Shown: in pieces, positions 1 through 6,417 of the stretch
How positions within the stretch are numbered: position 1 is the stretch's first letter
How the letters are laid out: every line of letters starts with the position of its first letter
Source: Planctomycetota bacterium
GTDB taxonomy: Bacteria > Planctomycetota > Phycisphaerae > Phycisphaerales > SM1A02
Assembly (NCBI GenBank): GCA_009924765.1
Contig: RFQW01000025.1
Span: forward strand, 1-10,928
Reading direction: 5' to 3'
Length of the DNA stretch: 10,928 nt
Notes under the pieces: model-generated
Databases searched by the model: none
What the model was told of the DNA's origin: nothing
What the model saw: the letters and a program-made list of their open reading frames with translations, nothing else
Translations under genes and position numbers: made by a program

Positions 1-39
1 CGCGAGCATGGCGATGCATGCGAGGATTCGTGCGGTCAT
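1..39 (-). CDS. Possible start of an exported protein, cut by the left edge
   Basis: An ATG at 39 (minus strand) opens 13 codons that read MTARILACIAMLA before the window ends. A positive residue followed by a hydrophobic run is what the start of a signal peptide looks like, which is the only positive evidence. It would lie downstream of the LuxR-type gene on the same strand, 45 bases after its stop. No Shine-Dalgarno is visible; CACAAT sits 6 bases before the ATG and could be a -10 element. Only 39 bases are available, so chance is a serious alternative and no function can be given. Confidence 0.3.
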   Translation of the reverse strand, partial: MTARILACIAMLA

Positions 40-84
40 GCGCCGATTGTGTGGGCAGCGCGTCCGCAGGGCAAGGTGGCCGAA

Positions 85-807
85 TCACGCGACCTGCGCC
101 GCCTCTTCCATGGGAGGCGTGAGCTGTGTCCGGCGCGCGGGCCGGGTCTTCACCACCTGCGGCCACTCGTGGTCGCCGAACAGGTGCAGGCCGGCATCGC
201 GGCCGATCATGCCCAGTCGTTCGCGGCCACGCACCTGCAGCGTCTCGTTCAGGAAACGGATGTGCCACTCCACCGCGCGCTTGGTGCGGAAGATGCTGCG
301 GGCGATCTCGTCGTTGCTCAGGCCCTGACTCACGCGTCGCAGCGTGTCCAGCTGGCAGCGGGTGAGGTCTTCCAGCGGGCCCCACTCGTGCGAGCACATG
401 GTGACGCGGGTGGAGCGGGGGGTGGCGGCGGTGCCGTTGGCATGGCCGTTGCCGTCGGTGTGCGGATTCAGCAGGCCCACCACGGCGGTGGACACCGTGA
501 TGCCGTTCTGCGTGATCGGCTGCGGCACGGCTACGAATTCGTGGGCGATGCCGTCCAGGATGGCCAGCGCCGAGTGCTGACGCTGTTCGGTGATGGTGCG
601 GCGGATCACGCCCAGCCATTCACGCAGCACCGGCGGTGACAGTACGGCGCGCAGCGAGGCGGCGCTCTGCAGGTCCTTGGGCACGCGGCCATTTCGGCAG
701 GTGCGGCGGTCGTGCACCGTGCCGTCGCCATCGACGAAGGCGACGAACGGGTCGAGGTGTTCCATCACGCTGGTGGAGGCCGTCGGTGAGAGCATGTCGA
801 GTTGCAT
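85..807 (-). CDS. LuxR/GerE-family helix-turn-helix transcriptional regulator
   Basis: This is probably a DNA-binding transcription regulator of 240 residues. The C-terminal part (about 148-208) matches the LuxR/GerE fold: it begins LTRCQLDTLRRV, continues with the hallmark QGLSNDEIARSI, and has the recognition-helix stretch RAVEWHIRFLNETL. The usual Glu in the LTxxE start of this domain is Gln here. The N-terminal 140 residues carry no receiver-domain signature; FVAFVDGDGTV (21-31) is weakly PAS-like, so the signal sensed is unknown. I chose the ATG at 807 because AAAGGGA lies 8 bases upstream; an ATG at 858 and a TTG at 864 are in frame but lack such a site. It is divergent from the methyltransferase/esterase fusion gene, with about 460 bases between them, so control of that gene or of itself is a reasonable inference. 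The HTH assignment is firm; the target is not known. Confidence 0.85.
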   Translation of the reverse strand: MQLDMLSPTASTSVMEHLDPFVAFVDGDGTVHDRRTCRNGRVPKDLQSAASLRAVLSPPVLREWLGVIRRTITEQRQHSALAILDGIAHEFVAVPQPITQNGITVSTAVVGLLNPHTDGNGHANGTAATPRSTRVTMCSHEWGPLEDLTRCQLDTLRRVSQGLSNDEIARSIFRTKRAVEWHIRFLNETLQVRGRERLGMIGRDAGLHLFGDHEWPQVVKTRPARRTQLTPPMEEAAQVA

Positions 808-1266
808 CTGGAATGTCCCTTTCTGGAGGAGTGCTGCGGGAACTTCTTTTGGATGCATGCGCAACGAGTCGCATCTGCATGGGGCCCATCATGGTGTGTT
901 GCATGCGGCGTGCAAGGGCATTTCGTGATTCTGCGGGTCGAATCGCGTTGTCCTCGTGCGTTGTTGCAGTTGGTGCGCGCGGGTGCGCGTGCGCATGCGA
1001 GCGCAGTGTTCACGACGATTCGTCGATGATTTCGTCGCGACGCAATCGGTGCCACAGTGCGCGCCTCGCTGATGGCTTCGCGGGGTGAGCGTGTGCACGC
1101 CAGGTGTCGCCCGGCGCGAGGACTGGCGACAACATGGATGCGCGCGGTTGTGCGCGAGCGAAGCCGACCTAGGGTGCAGCGTGCGCGGTGTTGCACGCCA
1201 GGATCGGCGTCGTTCGCCGCGCAACACCACACGCACGGCGGTGACGCCAGCAGGAAGGAGCATGCG
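808..1266. promoter_or_regulatory. Long divergent intergenic region with several inverted repeats
   Basis: About 460 bases separate the starts of two divergent genes. No convincing gene is seen: the in-frame extension upstream of the fusion gene is Arg/Cys-rich and unlike its family. The stretch nearest the fusion gene holds GCGTG-TG-CACGC (1089-1100), a perfect 7-bp inverted repeat TGTCGCC/GGCGACA (1105-1111 with 1125-1131), and a 6-bp one GCGTGC/GCACGC (1179-1184 with 1193-1198). TGCACGCCAGG occurs twice (1094-1104 and 1192-1202). These could be operator sites for the adjacent LuxR-type regulator, but GC-rich DNA makes short palindromes easily. No clear -35/-10 pair was found. A G/C-alternating run around 973-1006 is noted without interpretation. 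Confidence 0.35.
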
Positions 1267-3168
1267 GTGCACGCAGTTGATCGCGCGCAGGAGCGAATGG
1301 TTGCTGAGCAGGTGGTCTCGCGCGGCGTGCGTGATCCGGTGTTGCTGCAGGCGCTGCGCGAGGTGCCGCGCGAGGCGTTCGTTTCGGAGCGTCACCGCGA
1401 ATTCGCGTGGCATGATGTGCCGTTGCCGCTCGATGCCTCCGTGGAGGTGCTGCCGGCCTTCTCGGTGGCGATGCTTCTGGAGGCCAGCGAGCTGCGGCCG
1501 GGCCACCGTGTGCTGGAGATCGGCACGGGTGCCGGCTACCTGACCGCCGTGCTGAGCCGCGTGGTGGGACTGGTGGTCACCATCGAATGGAGCGCCACGC
1601 GCGCCGGCCCGGCTGAAGAGCGTCTGCGCAAGCTCGGATGCCGCAACGTGACCGTGCTGCAGCGCCCGCCCACCGTTGGCTGCGCCGAGGCCGCGCCATT
1701 CGACGCCATCGTGGTGTCGACACGGTGCATGGGATTGCCCACGCCGCTGCTGCCGCAACTTCGGGTCGGCGGCGTGTTCACCATGTCGGTCGGCGAGACG
1801 CAGCGTGCGCAGCGGCTGCTGCGCATTCGCAGGACAGGCCCGTCGGCGTTTCATCCGGAAGCGCTGGGACCTGCGGCGCTGGTGCCCGTTCTCGTGCGCG
1901 TCGCCGACGCCCAGCCGATGGATCCTCTGGCCGTGCCGGTGACGCACCTTCGAGCGCCGGACACATCGCCTGCGGCGGTGTTGCGCGACGTGTGTGAGCC
2001 GTTCGCCGACGACTTCGACGCCGTGGCCGCGCGACTGGCCGCGCGCGTGAACGGGTCGCAGGTGGTGCTGGTGGGTGGCGCATCAGATGGCACGCGGCAG
2101 TTTCACGCGCTGCGAGCCCGCCTCACGCGCAGGTTGCTCGAGCACGAGGGCTTCGATGTGCTGGCGATCGACGGCGATGTGGAAGGAGCCGCAAGCGCAT
2201 CGGACGCACCGGTGGCGTCCCCAGCCTGGAGCGTGCACAACCCCGAGACCGCGTCGCTGCTGCAATGGATGTGCGCCTCGGCGTCCGGTTCACGACCGCT
2301 CACCGCATGCGGGCTGGACGTGTTCGCGCGCATCCGGTCCCTGCGAACGGCGCTTCGGCACATGCAGATCCAGGATGCGCACGCAGCCGATGCCGCACGC
2401 TCGCGCTACGCCAGTCTCACGCCCTGGCAGTGCGATGCCGAAGCCTTCGATCATGCCAGCGCCATGGGGCGGTTGGGGCGCATGGTGCCGGCGTTGGCGG
2501 GCCGGCTGGCATCGCTGCATGCGCGGCGTGTCGCGACCGCGCGTGTGGCTGGCCGCTGGTACGCGGACCCGGAACTGGTCGAGCGCATGCGTCGCGAGGC
2601 GCTGTCGCACTACGTGGAGATGCTGCGCGGTCATCCGGAAGCGTGGTCGATGCGCAATCGGCATCTGGCAGACGCGCTGCACACGCTGCAGTGCGCGCGG
2701 GGTGGGCAAGCGCGCGTGGTGGTATGGACGAGCGGGCCCAACGCGGGACATGCCGGCGCCACGGAGATGGGCGCGCGCGGGGAGGCAAGCCTTGGGCAGC
2801 TGGTGCGCGAAAGGCTTGGTTCGCGCGCCTGCCTGATCGGCATGGGCACGCATCATGGAACCGTGACCGTGCCAGGCGCCTGGGATGGTGCGCCGCAGGT
2901 GCGCCCGGTTCCCGATGCGCACCGCGACAGTTGCGAGCGTCTGCTGCACGAGACAGGCGTGCCGCGCTTCCTGCTGCCGCTGCGGACATTGGGCAATGGC
3001 CAGGCGCACGCGGCACTTGCCACACCGCGGTTGCAGCGCTTCTGCGGCGCGGTGTACAGCCCCGAGAGCGAATTGCGGAGTCACTGCTACCAGACATCGC
3101 TGCCGGCGCAGTTCGACGAGTACGTGTGGTTCGATCAGACCGAGGCGTTGGCGACCGGGCCGGCATGA
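1267..3168 (+). CDS. Fusion of isoaspartyl-methyltransferase-like and erythromycin-esterase-like domains, probably catalytically altered
   Basis: A 633-residue predicted cytoplasmic protein. Residues about 10-210 follow protein-L-isoaspartate O-methyltransferase: RMVAEQVVSRGVRDP at the start, SAM-binding motif VLEIGTGAGY (82-91), VVTIEW (103-108) and PFDAIVVS (144-151). Residues about 240-625 follow the erythromycin esterase family (PF05139): FHALRARLTRRLLEHEGFDV, YASLTPWQCD, WSMRNRHLADAL, ATEMGARGE, GVPRFLLPL, QFDEYVWFDQT. The family's GExxHG is GGASDG (270-275) and its HNxH is SGPN (489-492), so the usual catalytic Glu and His residues are missing. The methyltransferase QTIS and TAAAP motifs are also replaced. 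The reading frame is intact with normal family motifs on each side, so this is not a frameshift product. GTG at 1267 is chosen because AAGGAG ends 6 bases upstream and the family N-terminus begins there. To my knowledge this domain pairing exists elsewhere. Function is unknown; a stress-related binding or regulatory role is inference. Confidence 0.85.
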   Translation: MHAVDRAQERMVAEQVVSRGVRDPVLLQALREVPREAFVSERHREFAWHDVPLPLDASVEVLPAFSVAMLLEASELRPGHRVLEIGTGAGYLTAVLSRVVGLVVTIEWSATRAGPAEERLRKLGCRNVTVLQRPPTVGCAEAAPFDAIVVSTRCMGLPTPLLPQLRVGGVFTMSVGETQRAQRLLRIRRTGPSAFHPEALGPAALVPVLVRVADAQPMDPLAVPVTHLRAPDTSPAAVLRDVCEPFADDFDAVAARLAARVNGSQVVLVGGASDGTRQFHALRARLTRRLLEHEGFDVLAIDGDVEGAASASDAPVASPAWSVHNPETASLLQWMCASASGSRPLTACGLDVFARIRSLRTALRHMQIQDAHAADAARSRYASLTPWQCDAEAFDHASAMGRLGRMVPALAGRLASLHARRVATARVAGRWYADPELVERMRREALSHYVEMLRGHPEAWSMRNRHLADALHTLQCARGGQARVVVWTSGPNAGHAGATEMGARGEASLGQLVRERLGSRACLIGMGTHHGTVTVPGAWDGAPQVRPVPDAHRDSCERLLHETGVPRFLLPLRTLGNGQAHAALATPRLQRFCGAVYSPESELRSHCYQTSLPAQFDEYVWFDQTEALATGPA

Positions 3169-3194
3169 CGCGCGGCGACGGTCGTGCTGTCCGC

Positions 3195-3230
3195 GGCATC
3201 GGCACGGGTGTGGGTGTCCATGCCGATGCC
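3195..3230. repeat. 10-bp perfect inverted repeat between convergent genes
   Basis: GGCATCGGCA (3195-3204) and TGCCGATGCC (3221-3230) are perfect reverse complements around a 16-base loop. They occupy the 69-base gap between the fusion gene and the DUF892 gene, which converge. There is no T-run on either side, so this is not a classical intrinsic terminator; it could be a transcript-end stabilising hairpin or a barrier to read-through. The pairing is certain, the role is inference. Confidence 0.5.
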
Positions 3231-3237
3231 CCGGGTG

Positions 3238-3786
3238 TCACGTCGTCGTGTGGATGCGCTGTGACCGCGCCTGCATGGACTCGCCCAGCCGTTTCAGTCG
3301 CGATTCGGCGCGGCGCTCATCCGCCATGGAGAGCGCAAGTTGTCCGGCCATGTCGTGCAGCCCCAGCACGCCGGCCCAGGTGCACACGCTTTCGTAACTG
3401 GCGATCTCGTCGTGCTCCAGATGCTGCGCCACGGCGATCAGGGCCGCGTCGCGCACGGATGGCTCCAGCGTCTGGTCACTGGCCAGTTCGATGCAGTCTT
3501 CCAGCAGTCCACGCTTGCCGCGATTGCGCAGCGGCGTGGGTCGCGTCTCCTGTCCATCCAGCACGCGCTTCAGTCGCAGGATGTGCTCGCGCGTCTCCGA
3601 TCCGTGCAGCCGGAACAGGTAGGCCAGCTGCGGATTGGATGCGGCGCGTGCCAGCTCGGTGAGCACCTGCACGGTGTCCTTCTCGGCGGCGTACAGATCG
3701 CGCACCTGCGCCATCATCAGGTCGTGCAGGTTGGCGGTCGGCGTGGTGGGCGCAAGCGGCGGGGTGGCGACAAGGTCTCGGTCCAT
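3238..3786 (-). CDS. DUF892/YciE-type ferritin-like protein
   Basis: A 182-residue protein of the YciE/YciF family (PF05974), a four-helix ferritin-like fold tied to general and osmotic stress responses; its chemistry is not settled. Visible family features are VRDLYAAEKD (28-37), GSETREHILRL (62-72), VRDAALIAVAQHLEHDEIASY (111-131), the TWAGVLG turn, and ADERRAESRL (155-164). Glu35, Glu64, His68, Glu124, Glu127 and Glu157 are plausible metal ligands by family pattern. The first 18 residues are Pro/Thr/Ala-rich and probably unstructured. The ATG lies 3 bases after the hsp20 stop with no strong Shine-Dalgarno of its own, so translational coupling to hsp20 is likely. Shared transcription with a chaperone supports a stress role. 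Family assignment is firm. Confidence 0.9.
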   Translation of the reverse strand: MDRDLVATPPLAPTTPTANLHDLMMAQVRDLYAAEKDTVQVLTELARAASNPQLAYLFRLHGSETREHILRLKRVLDGQETRPTPLRNRGKRGLLEDCIELASDQTLEPSVRDAALIAVAQHLEHDEIASYESVCTWAGVLGLHDMAGQLALSMADERRAESRLKRLGESMQARSQRIHTTT

Positions 3787-3789
3787 GGT

Positions 3790-4278
3790 TCAGCTCGCGT
3801 TCGCGCCGCTGCGCGTGTTCGAGGGGCGGATCGCGATGTGCTTGGGCTTCACGCCAGCACGCTTGCCGATGTGCACGCACACCACGCCCTGGTCTGTCTC
3901 GGCGGTCACCTTGTCCGGATCCACGCTTTCGGGCAACTCGATCACCCGGCGGAACTCGCCGAAGCGACGCTCGCACTGGTAGAAGTCCTCGCCGCGCTTC
4001 TCGCTCTTCTCGCGCTTGGTGCCGCTGATCGACAGCGTGGTGCCGAGCACCGTCACCTCCAGGTCGTCCGGCGCGATGCCGGGCACCTCGGCCCGAACGG
4101 TCACCTCCGTGTCGTTCTCGCTCACATCGATCGCGGGCAGCCAGCCATCGTTCCGCAGCATCTTCGATTCGACGACCGAGCCGCCGAACATGCGCTCGAT
4201 GGTGCGATCCATCTCCTCGCGGATGCGCGAGAGCTCGCCGTTGATCGGATTGCGGTGTTTCCAGAGGGTGAGGTTCAT
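3790..4278 (-). CDS. Hsp20 / alpha-crystallin small heat shock protein
   Basis: A 162-residue small heat shock protein, an ATP-independent holdase that binds unfolding proteins in the cytoplasm. The alpha-crystallin domain runs about 46-140: WLPAIDVSENDTEVTVRAEVPG, DDLEVTVLGTTLSISG, then ERRFGEFRRVIELPESVD and VTAETDQGVVCVHIGK. A C-terminal I-A-I (148-150) fits the IxI/V assembly motif. The N-terminal segment IREEMDRTIERMFGG is the usual short helix. The frame is open upstream, but ATG 4278 is chosen because AAGGAGA sits about 6 bases before it and the family starts there. It is first in a two-gene unit with the DUF892 gene. Length is typical of bacterial class A Hsp20 proteins. No CIRCE element is visible upstream. 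Confidence 0.95.
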   Translation of the reverse strand: MNLTLWKHRNPINGELSRIREEMDRTIERMFGGSVVESKMLRNDGWLPAIDVSENDTEVTVRAEVPGIAPDDLEVTVLGTTLSISGTKREKSEKRGEDFYQCERRFGEFRRVIELPESVDPDKVTAETDQGVVCVHIGKRAGVKPKHIAIRPSNTRSGANAS

Positions 4279-4338
4279 GGCGGGTCTCCTTGTGGTGGTG
4301 TCGATGACTTGCGCGGCAACGCCTTGCAGTGCGGGTCG

Positions 4339-4366
4339 ACCGTACGAGATGCGTGCGCCGCCGCAA
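4339..4366 (-). promoter_or_regulatory. Candidate promoter of hsp20
   Basis: On the minus strand TTGCGG (4361-4366) and TACGGT (4339-4344) are separated by 16 bases, and the -10 lies 60 bases before the hsp20 ATG. This resembles a housekeeping-type promoter with imperfect boxes; I see no good heat-shock sigma-32 match (CTTGAAA / CCCCAT). A GGTCGACC palindrome (4334-4341) overlaps the -10. Confidence is low because promoter consensus for this organism is unknown. Confidence 0.3.
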
Positions 4367-4377
4367 GCGCGTTCACG

Positions 4378-4391
4378 CGGAATGCGTTCCG
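4378..4391. promoter_or_regulatory. CGGAA-N4-TTCCG palindrome upstream of hsp20
   Basis: CGGAATGCGTTCCG has perfect 5-bp arms around TGCG and lies just upstream of the candidate hsp20 promoter, about 100 bases before the ATG. Position and symmetry suit an activator or repressor site, but no cognate regulator can be named and short palindromes are common in such DNA. Confidence 0.25.
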
Positions 4392-4517
4392 TCCTCGCGC
4401 GCGGCGAAACCAGGGCATTGGCCTGGAAATCGCGTGGCTGCGGCGCGTGCGAGGTCAGGGCGATCCCGGGCACGCACGCATGTGTGCACGCCGAAAACGC
4501 TCGTAGCGTGTCATGCC

Positions 4518-4784
4518 ATGAGCCGATTCCATCGCGTCATCTTCCATCCCACCAGGCCCGACACCAGTCCGCACCTCGCGCCCGTCGACCGCAAGCGGCA
4601 GGGCAAGCACGCGGGCCACACGCCACCGCCGTGGGTGGCCTCGCCCGATGCGCCCGCGGGTGACACCACGCCTCCGCCGCCGGCACCGGTTCAGCGGAAG
4701 GGTTCGATCGATCCGTCGTCCGCGAAGAGCGCGAAGGACGGCAAGCGCGCCGCCCGCGGTTCCGGTCGCAAGTCAAGGCCGTAA
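4518..4784 (+). CDS. Small basic, proline-rich hypothetical protein
   Basis: An 88-residue open frame that I do not recognise. It is rich in Lys, Arg, Pro and Ser, with a PPPPAP run near 52-57 and a basic tail (SAKDGKRAARGSGRKSRP), so it is probably disordered and could bind nucleic acid; no domain is visible. There is no Shine-Dalgarno; TAGCGT lies 8 bases before the ATG. It ends 11 bases before the DsbD-like gene, which is compatible with a short operon. The opposite strand is also open here, as GC-rich DNA often is. The coding call is tentative; low complexity means homology would be the deciding test. Confidence 0.4.
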   Translation: MSRFHRVIFHPTRPDTSPHLAPVDRKRQGKHAGHTPPPWVASPDAPAGDTTPPPPAPVQRKGSIDPSSAKSAKDGKRAARGSGRKSRP

Positions 4785-4795
4785 CATCGCGCGTC

Positions 4796-5608
4796 ATGAT
4801 GCAGTGCTGCATGACATGGTTGCTCGCGGTGACGATGATGCTGGTGTCCGCTGGCGAGCCGGAGGTGAAGCCGGTGAAGATGCAGGGCGCGCAGTGGTGC
4901 CGCCTGCCCGATGGTCGTGCGGCGTTGCTGGTGAACTTCATGGTGCAGCCGGGTTGGCACATGTACTGGACCAATCCCGGTGACAGCGGGGGCCCGCCGG
5001 TGGCCAAGGCCACGCTGCCCGATGGCTGGAAACTGGGCACGCCGATCTGGCCCAGGCCCGCCGTGCTGAAGCATGACGATGAGGTGCTGTTCGTGCACGA
5101 GGGCGCGTGGAGCTGGCTCGTGCCCGTGGAAGGCCCCGCACCCGATGCGCTGCCGACCTTTGGCTTCGAGTTGCGCGTGTCGTGGATGGTGTGCAAGGAA
5201 GCGTGCGAGATCGGCAAGGCCTCGTTGCAGGTGGTGCCGCCATCCGTTCCGCTGCAAGCCGCGCCCACGAAGGGTGGTGCGGGATCGTTTCCCATCAAGC
5301 CAGGCTCGGGCGACAGCGCCATCTGCGCCGACGGCGGCCTTCACCTGCGTATCGACGCGCGCGGTCAATCGTCGGCGCGTTTCCTGCAGGCGACCAACCC
5401 TGGGGTGCAGGTGAATGGCTCAAACCCCGTTCCTGCGCGAATTTCCGAAGGCAAGGCGCTGCTCGATGCGCCGCTGCAGATCCGCCCCGAAGACTCGCTT
5501 GGACAAGAACTTGCGGTCTCCGGCCTGATGTTGCTGGGGGATTCGATCGGCGATCCATGTGTGTGGATTCGGCAATCGGTGCCGACCCCCGCGCGTTCAG
5601 CGCCGTAG
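4796..5608 (+). CDS. Exported DsbD N-terminal-domain-like protein (stand-alone)
   Basis: A 270-residue protein matching the periplasmic N-terminal domain of thiol:disulfide interchange protein DsbD (PF11412). Residues 1-20 form a signal peptide (MMQCCMTWLLAVTMMLVSAG). Family landmarks are QPGWHMYWTNPGDSGGPP (51-68), TLPDGW, IWPRP (84-88) and the SWMVCKEACEIG segment (129-140), whose Cys133 and Cys137 are the candidate thiol pair. In classical DsbD this domain passes electrons on to periplasmic partners and is followed by a multi-helix membrane domain and a thioredoxin domain; both are absent here. It may act with a membrane partner encoded elsewhere. No Shine-Dalgarno is seen; TAACAT lies 8 bases before the ATG. 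The redoxin gene follows after 42 bases, supporting a shared role in extracytoplasmic thiol redox. Confidence 0.8.
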   Translation: MMQCCMTWLLAVTMMLVSAGEPEVKPVKMQGAQWCRLPDGRAALLVNFMVQPGWHMYWTNPGDSGGPPVAKATLPDGWKLGTPIWPRPAVLKHDDEVLFVHEGAWSWLVPVEGPAPDALPTFGFELRVSWMVCKEACEIGKASLQVVPPSVPLQAAPTKGGAGSFPIKPGSGDSAICADGGLHLRIDARGQSSARFLQATNPGVQVNGSNPVPARISEGKALLDAPLQIRPEDSLGQELAVSGLMLLGDSIGDPCVWIRQSVPTPARSAP

Positions 5609-5650
5609 CCTTTCCTCGCGCTTCGCATTCCCCAACCAGGAGACTCTGTC

Positions 5651-6331
5651 ATGAAGAACACTCGATTGATCGCCGTTCTCGTCTCGTCCGCATTCGCGTT
5701 CACGGCCGTTGCCGTTGCCAGCGATGGCATCAAGCCCGGCCGCATCGCCGGTGCCGTGCTGCGCGGTGGCAAGGACAAGGACAAGGATGCGAAGGTGCTG
5801 AAGATCGGCGACAAGGTGCCCGACTTCACCGCCACCGACGTGAACGGCAAGCAGGTGAAGTTCAGCGACTTCGCCGGCAAGACCGTGGTGCTTCAGTGGG
5901 TGAACCCCGGCTGCCCGGTGTGCCGCAAGGTGACCGAGAGCGGTCAGGTGGCCCAGATGATCACCGACGCCAAGGCCATCGACCCCAACGTGGTGTTCCT
6001 GATGGTGAACAGCACCGCATCGATGGCCAGCGATCCGAAGGCCACCGCCGACTACCTGAGCAGCCACAAGGTGCAGTCCACCGCGGCGCTGATCGATGGT
6101 GACGGCAAGGTGGGCCACATGTTCGACGCCAAGACCACGCCCGACCTGTTCGTGGTGGATTCGAAGGGCACGCTGGTGTACGGCGGCGCCTTCGACGACA
6201 GCAGCGACCGCGGCGAGACCGCCGGCAAGACCAACTACGTGCTGAACACCCTGAAGCAGCTGAAGGCCGGCCAGAGCGTGAGCCCCAGCACCACCAAGCC
6301 CTACGGCTGCAGCGTGAAGTACGGCAAGTAA
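5651..6331 (+). CDS. Exported AhpC/TSA-type redoxin (thioredoxin-fold)
   Basis: A 226-residue thioredoxin-fold protein of the AhpC/TSA redoxin group. Residues 1-24 are a signal peptide ending AVAVAS, so it acts outside the cytoplasm. A Lys/Asp-rich linker (41-48) is followed by IGDKVPDFTATDVNGKQV (52-69), VLQWVNPGCPVCRKV with Cys88 and Cys91, the cis-Pro segment TTPDLFVVD (162-170) and GTLVYGGAFDD. The tail TKPYGCSVKYG carries a third Cys220, as in the subgroup ending in KPYGCSVKY; it may serve as a resolving thiol. Likely substrates are peroxides or protein disulfides; which one is not decidable here. AGGAGA lies 7 bases before the ATG. Codon choice is strongly G/C-ended (AAG, GTG, CTG), hinting at high expression. 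Probably co-transcribed with the DsbD-like gene, and closed by a strong terminator. Confidence 0.88.
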   Translation: MKNTRLIAVLVSSAFAFTAVAVASDGIKPGRIAGAVLRGGKDKDKDAKVLKIGDKVPDFTATDVNGKQVKFSDFAGKTVVLQWVNPGCPVCRKVTESGQVAQMITDAKAIDPNVVFLMVNSTASMASDPKATADYLSSHKVQSTAALIDGDGKVGHMFDAKTTPDLFVVDSKGTLVYGGAFDDSSDRGETAGKTNYVLNTLKQLKAGQSVSPSTTKPYGCSVKYGK

Positions 6332-6365
6332 GCGCTGCGTTTGCTGAAACAGCCTGTGCAAACGA

Positions 6366-6404
6366 AAGGAGCCCGGCCGCAAAGCCGGGCTCCTTCTCTT
6401 TTTC
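6366..6404 (+). terminator. Strong intrinsic terminator, possibly bidirectional
   Basis: A perfect 12-bp stem, AAGGAGCCCGGC (6366-6377) with GCCGGGCTCCTT (6384-6395), has a 6-base loop CGCAAA and is followed by CTCTTTTTC. It lies 34 bases after the redoxin stop and is a textbook Rho-independent terminator on the plus strand. Read on the minus strand the stem is followed by TCGTTTG, a weaker T-tract, so it may also end the dnaN transcript, which arrives from the other side. Confidence 0.92.
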
Positions 6405-6417
6405 GCCTGTGCGCCGC

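Noticed and set aside
965..1010. Alternating G/C run as Z-DNA or a repeat array
   Set aside because: It is short and irregular, and such runs are expected in DNA of this composition.
1057..1266. N-terminal extension of the fusion protein from an earlier in-frame start
   Set aside because: The extra 70 residues are Arg/Cys-rich and unlike the family, while GTG 1267 has AAGGAG at good spacing and aligns with the usual methyltransferase N-terminus.
889..1947. Long minus-strand open frame across the intergenic region and fusion gene start
   Set aside because: Its translation is rich in Arg, His and Gln with no family motif, and it lies antisense to the recognisable methyltransferase domain.
2065..2100. 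Frameshift as the cause of the missing esterase catalytic residues
   Set aside because: Residues on both sides of each altered motif (VVLV...GTRQFHALRARLT and VVVW...ATEMGARGE) match the family in the same frame, so the changes are substitutions.
4537..5368. Long minus-strand open frames opposite the DsbD-like gene
   Set aside because: The plus strand encodes a signal peptide and clear DsbD N-domain motifs; the antisense frames are a by-product of GC-rich codon use.
5597..6382. 261-codon minus-strand open frame opposite the redoxin gene
   Set aside because: The translation is a repetitive His/Val/Gly/Leu-rich sequence, and the plus strand has an unmistakable redoxin with a Shine-Dalgarno and terminator.
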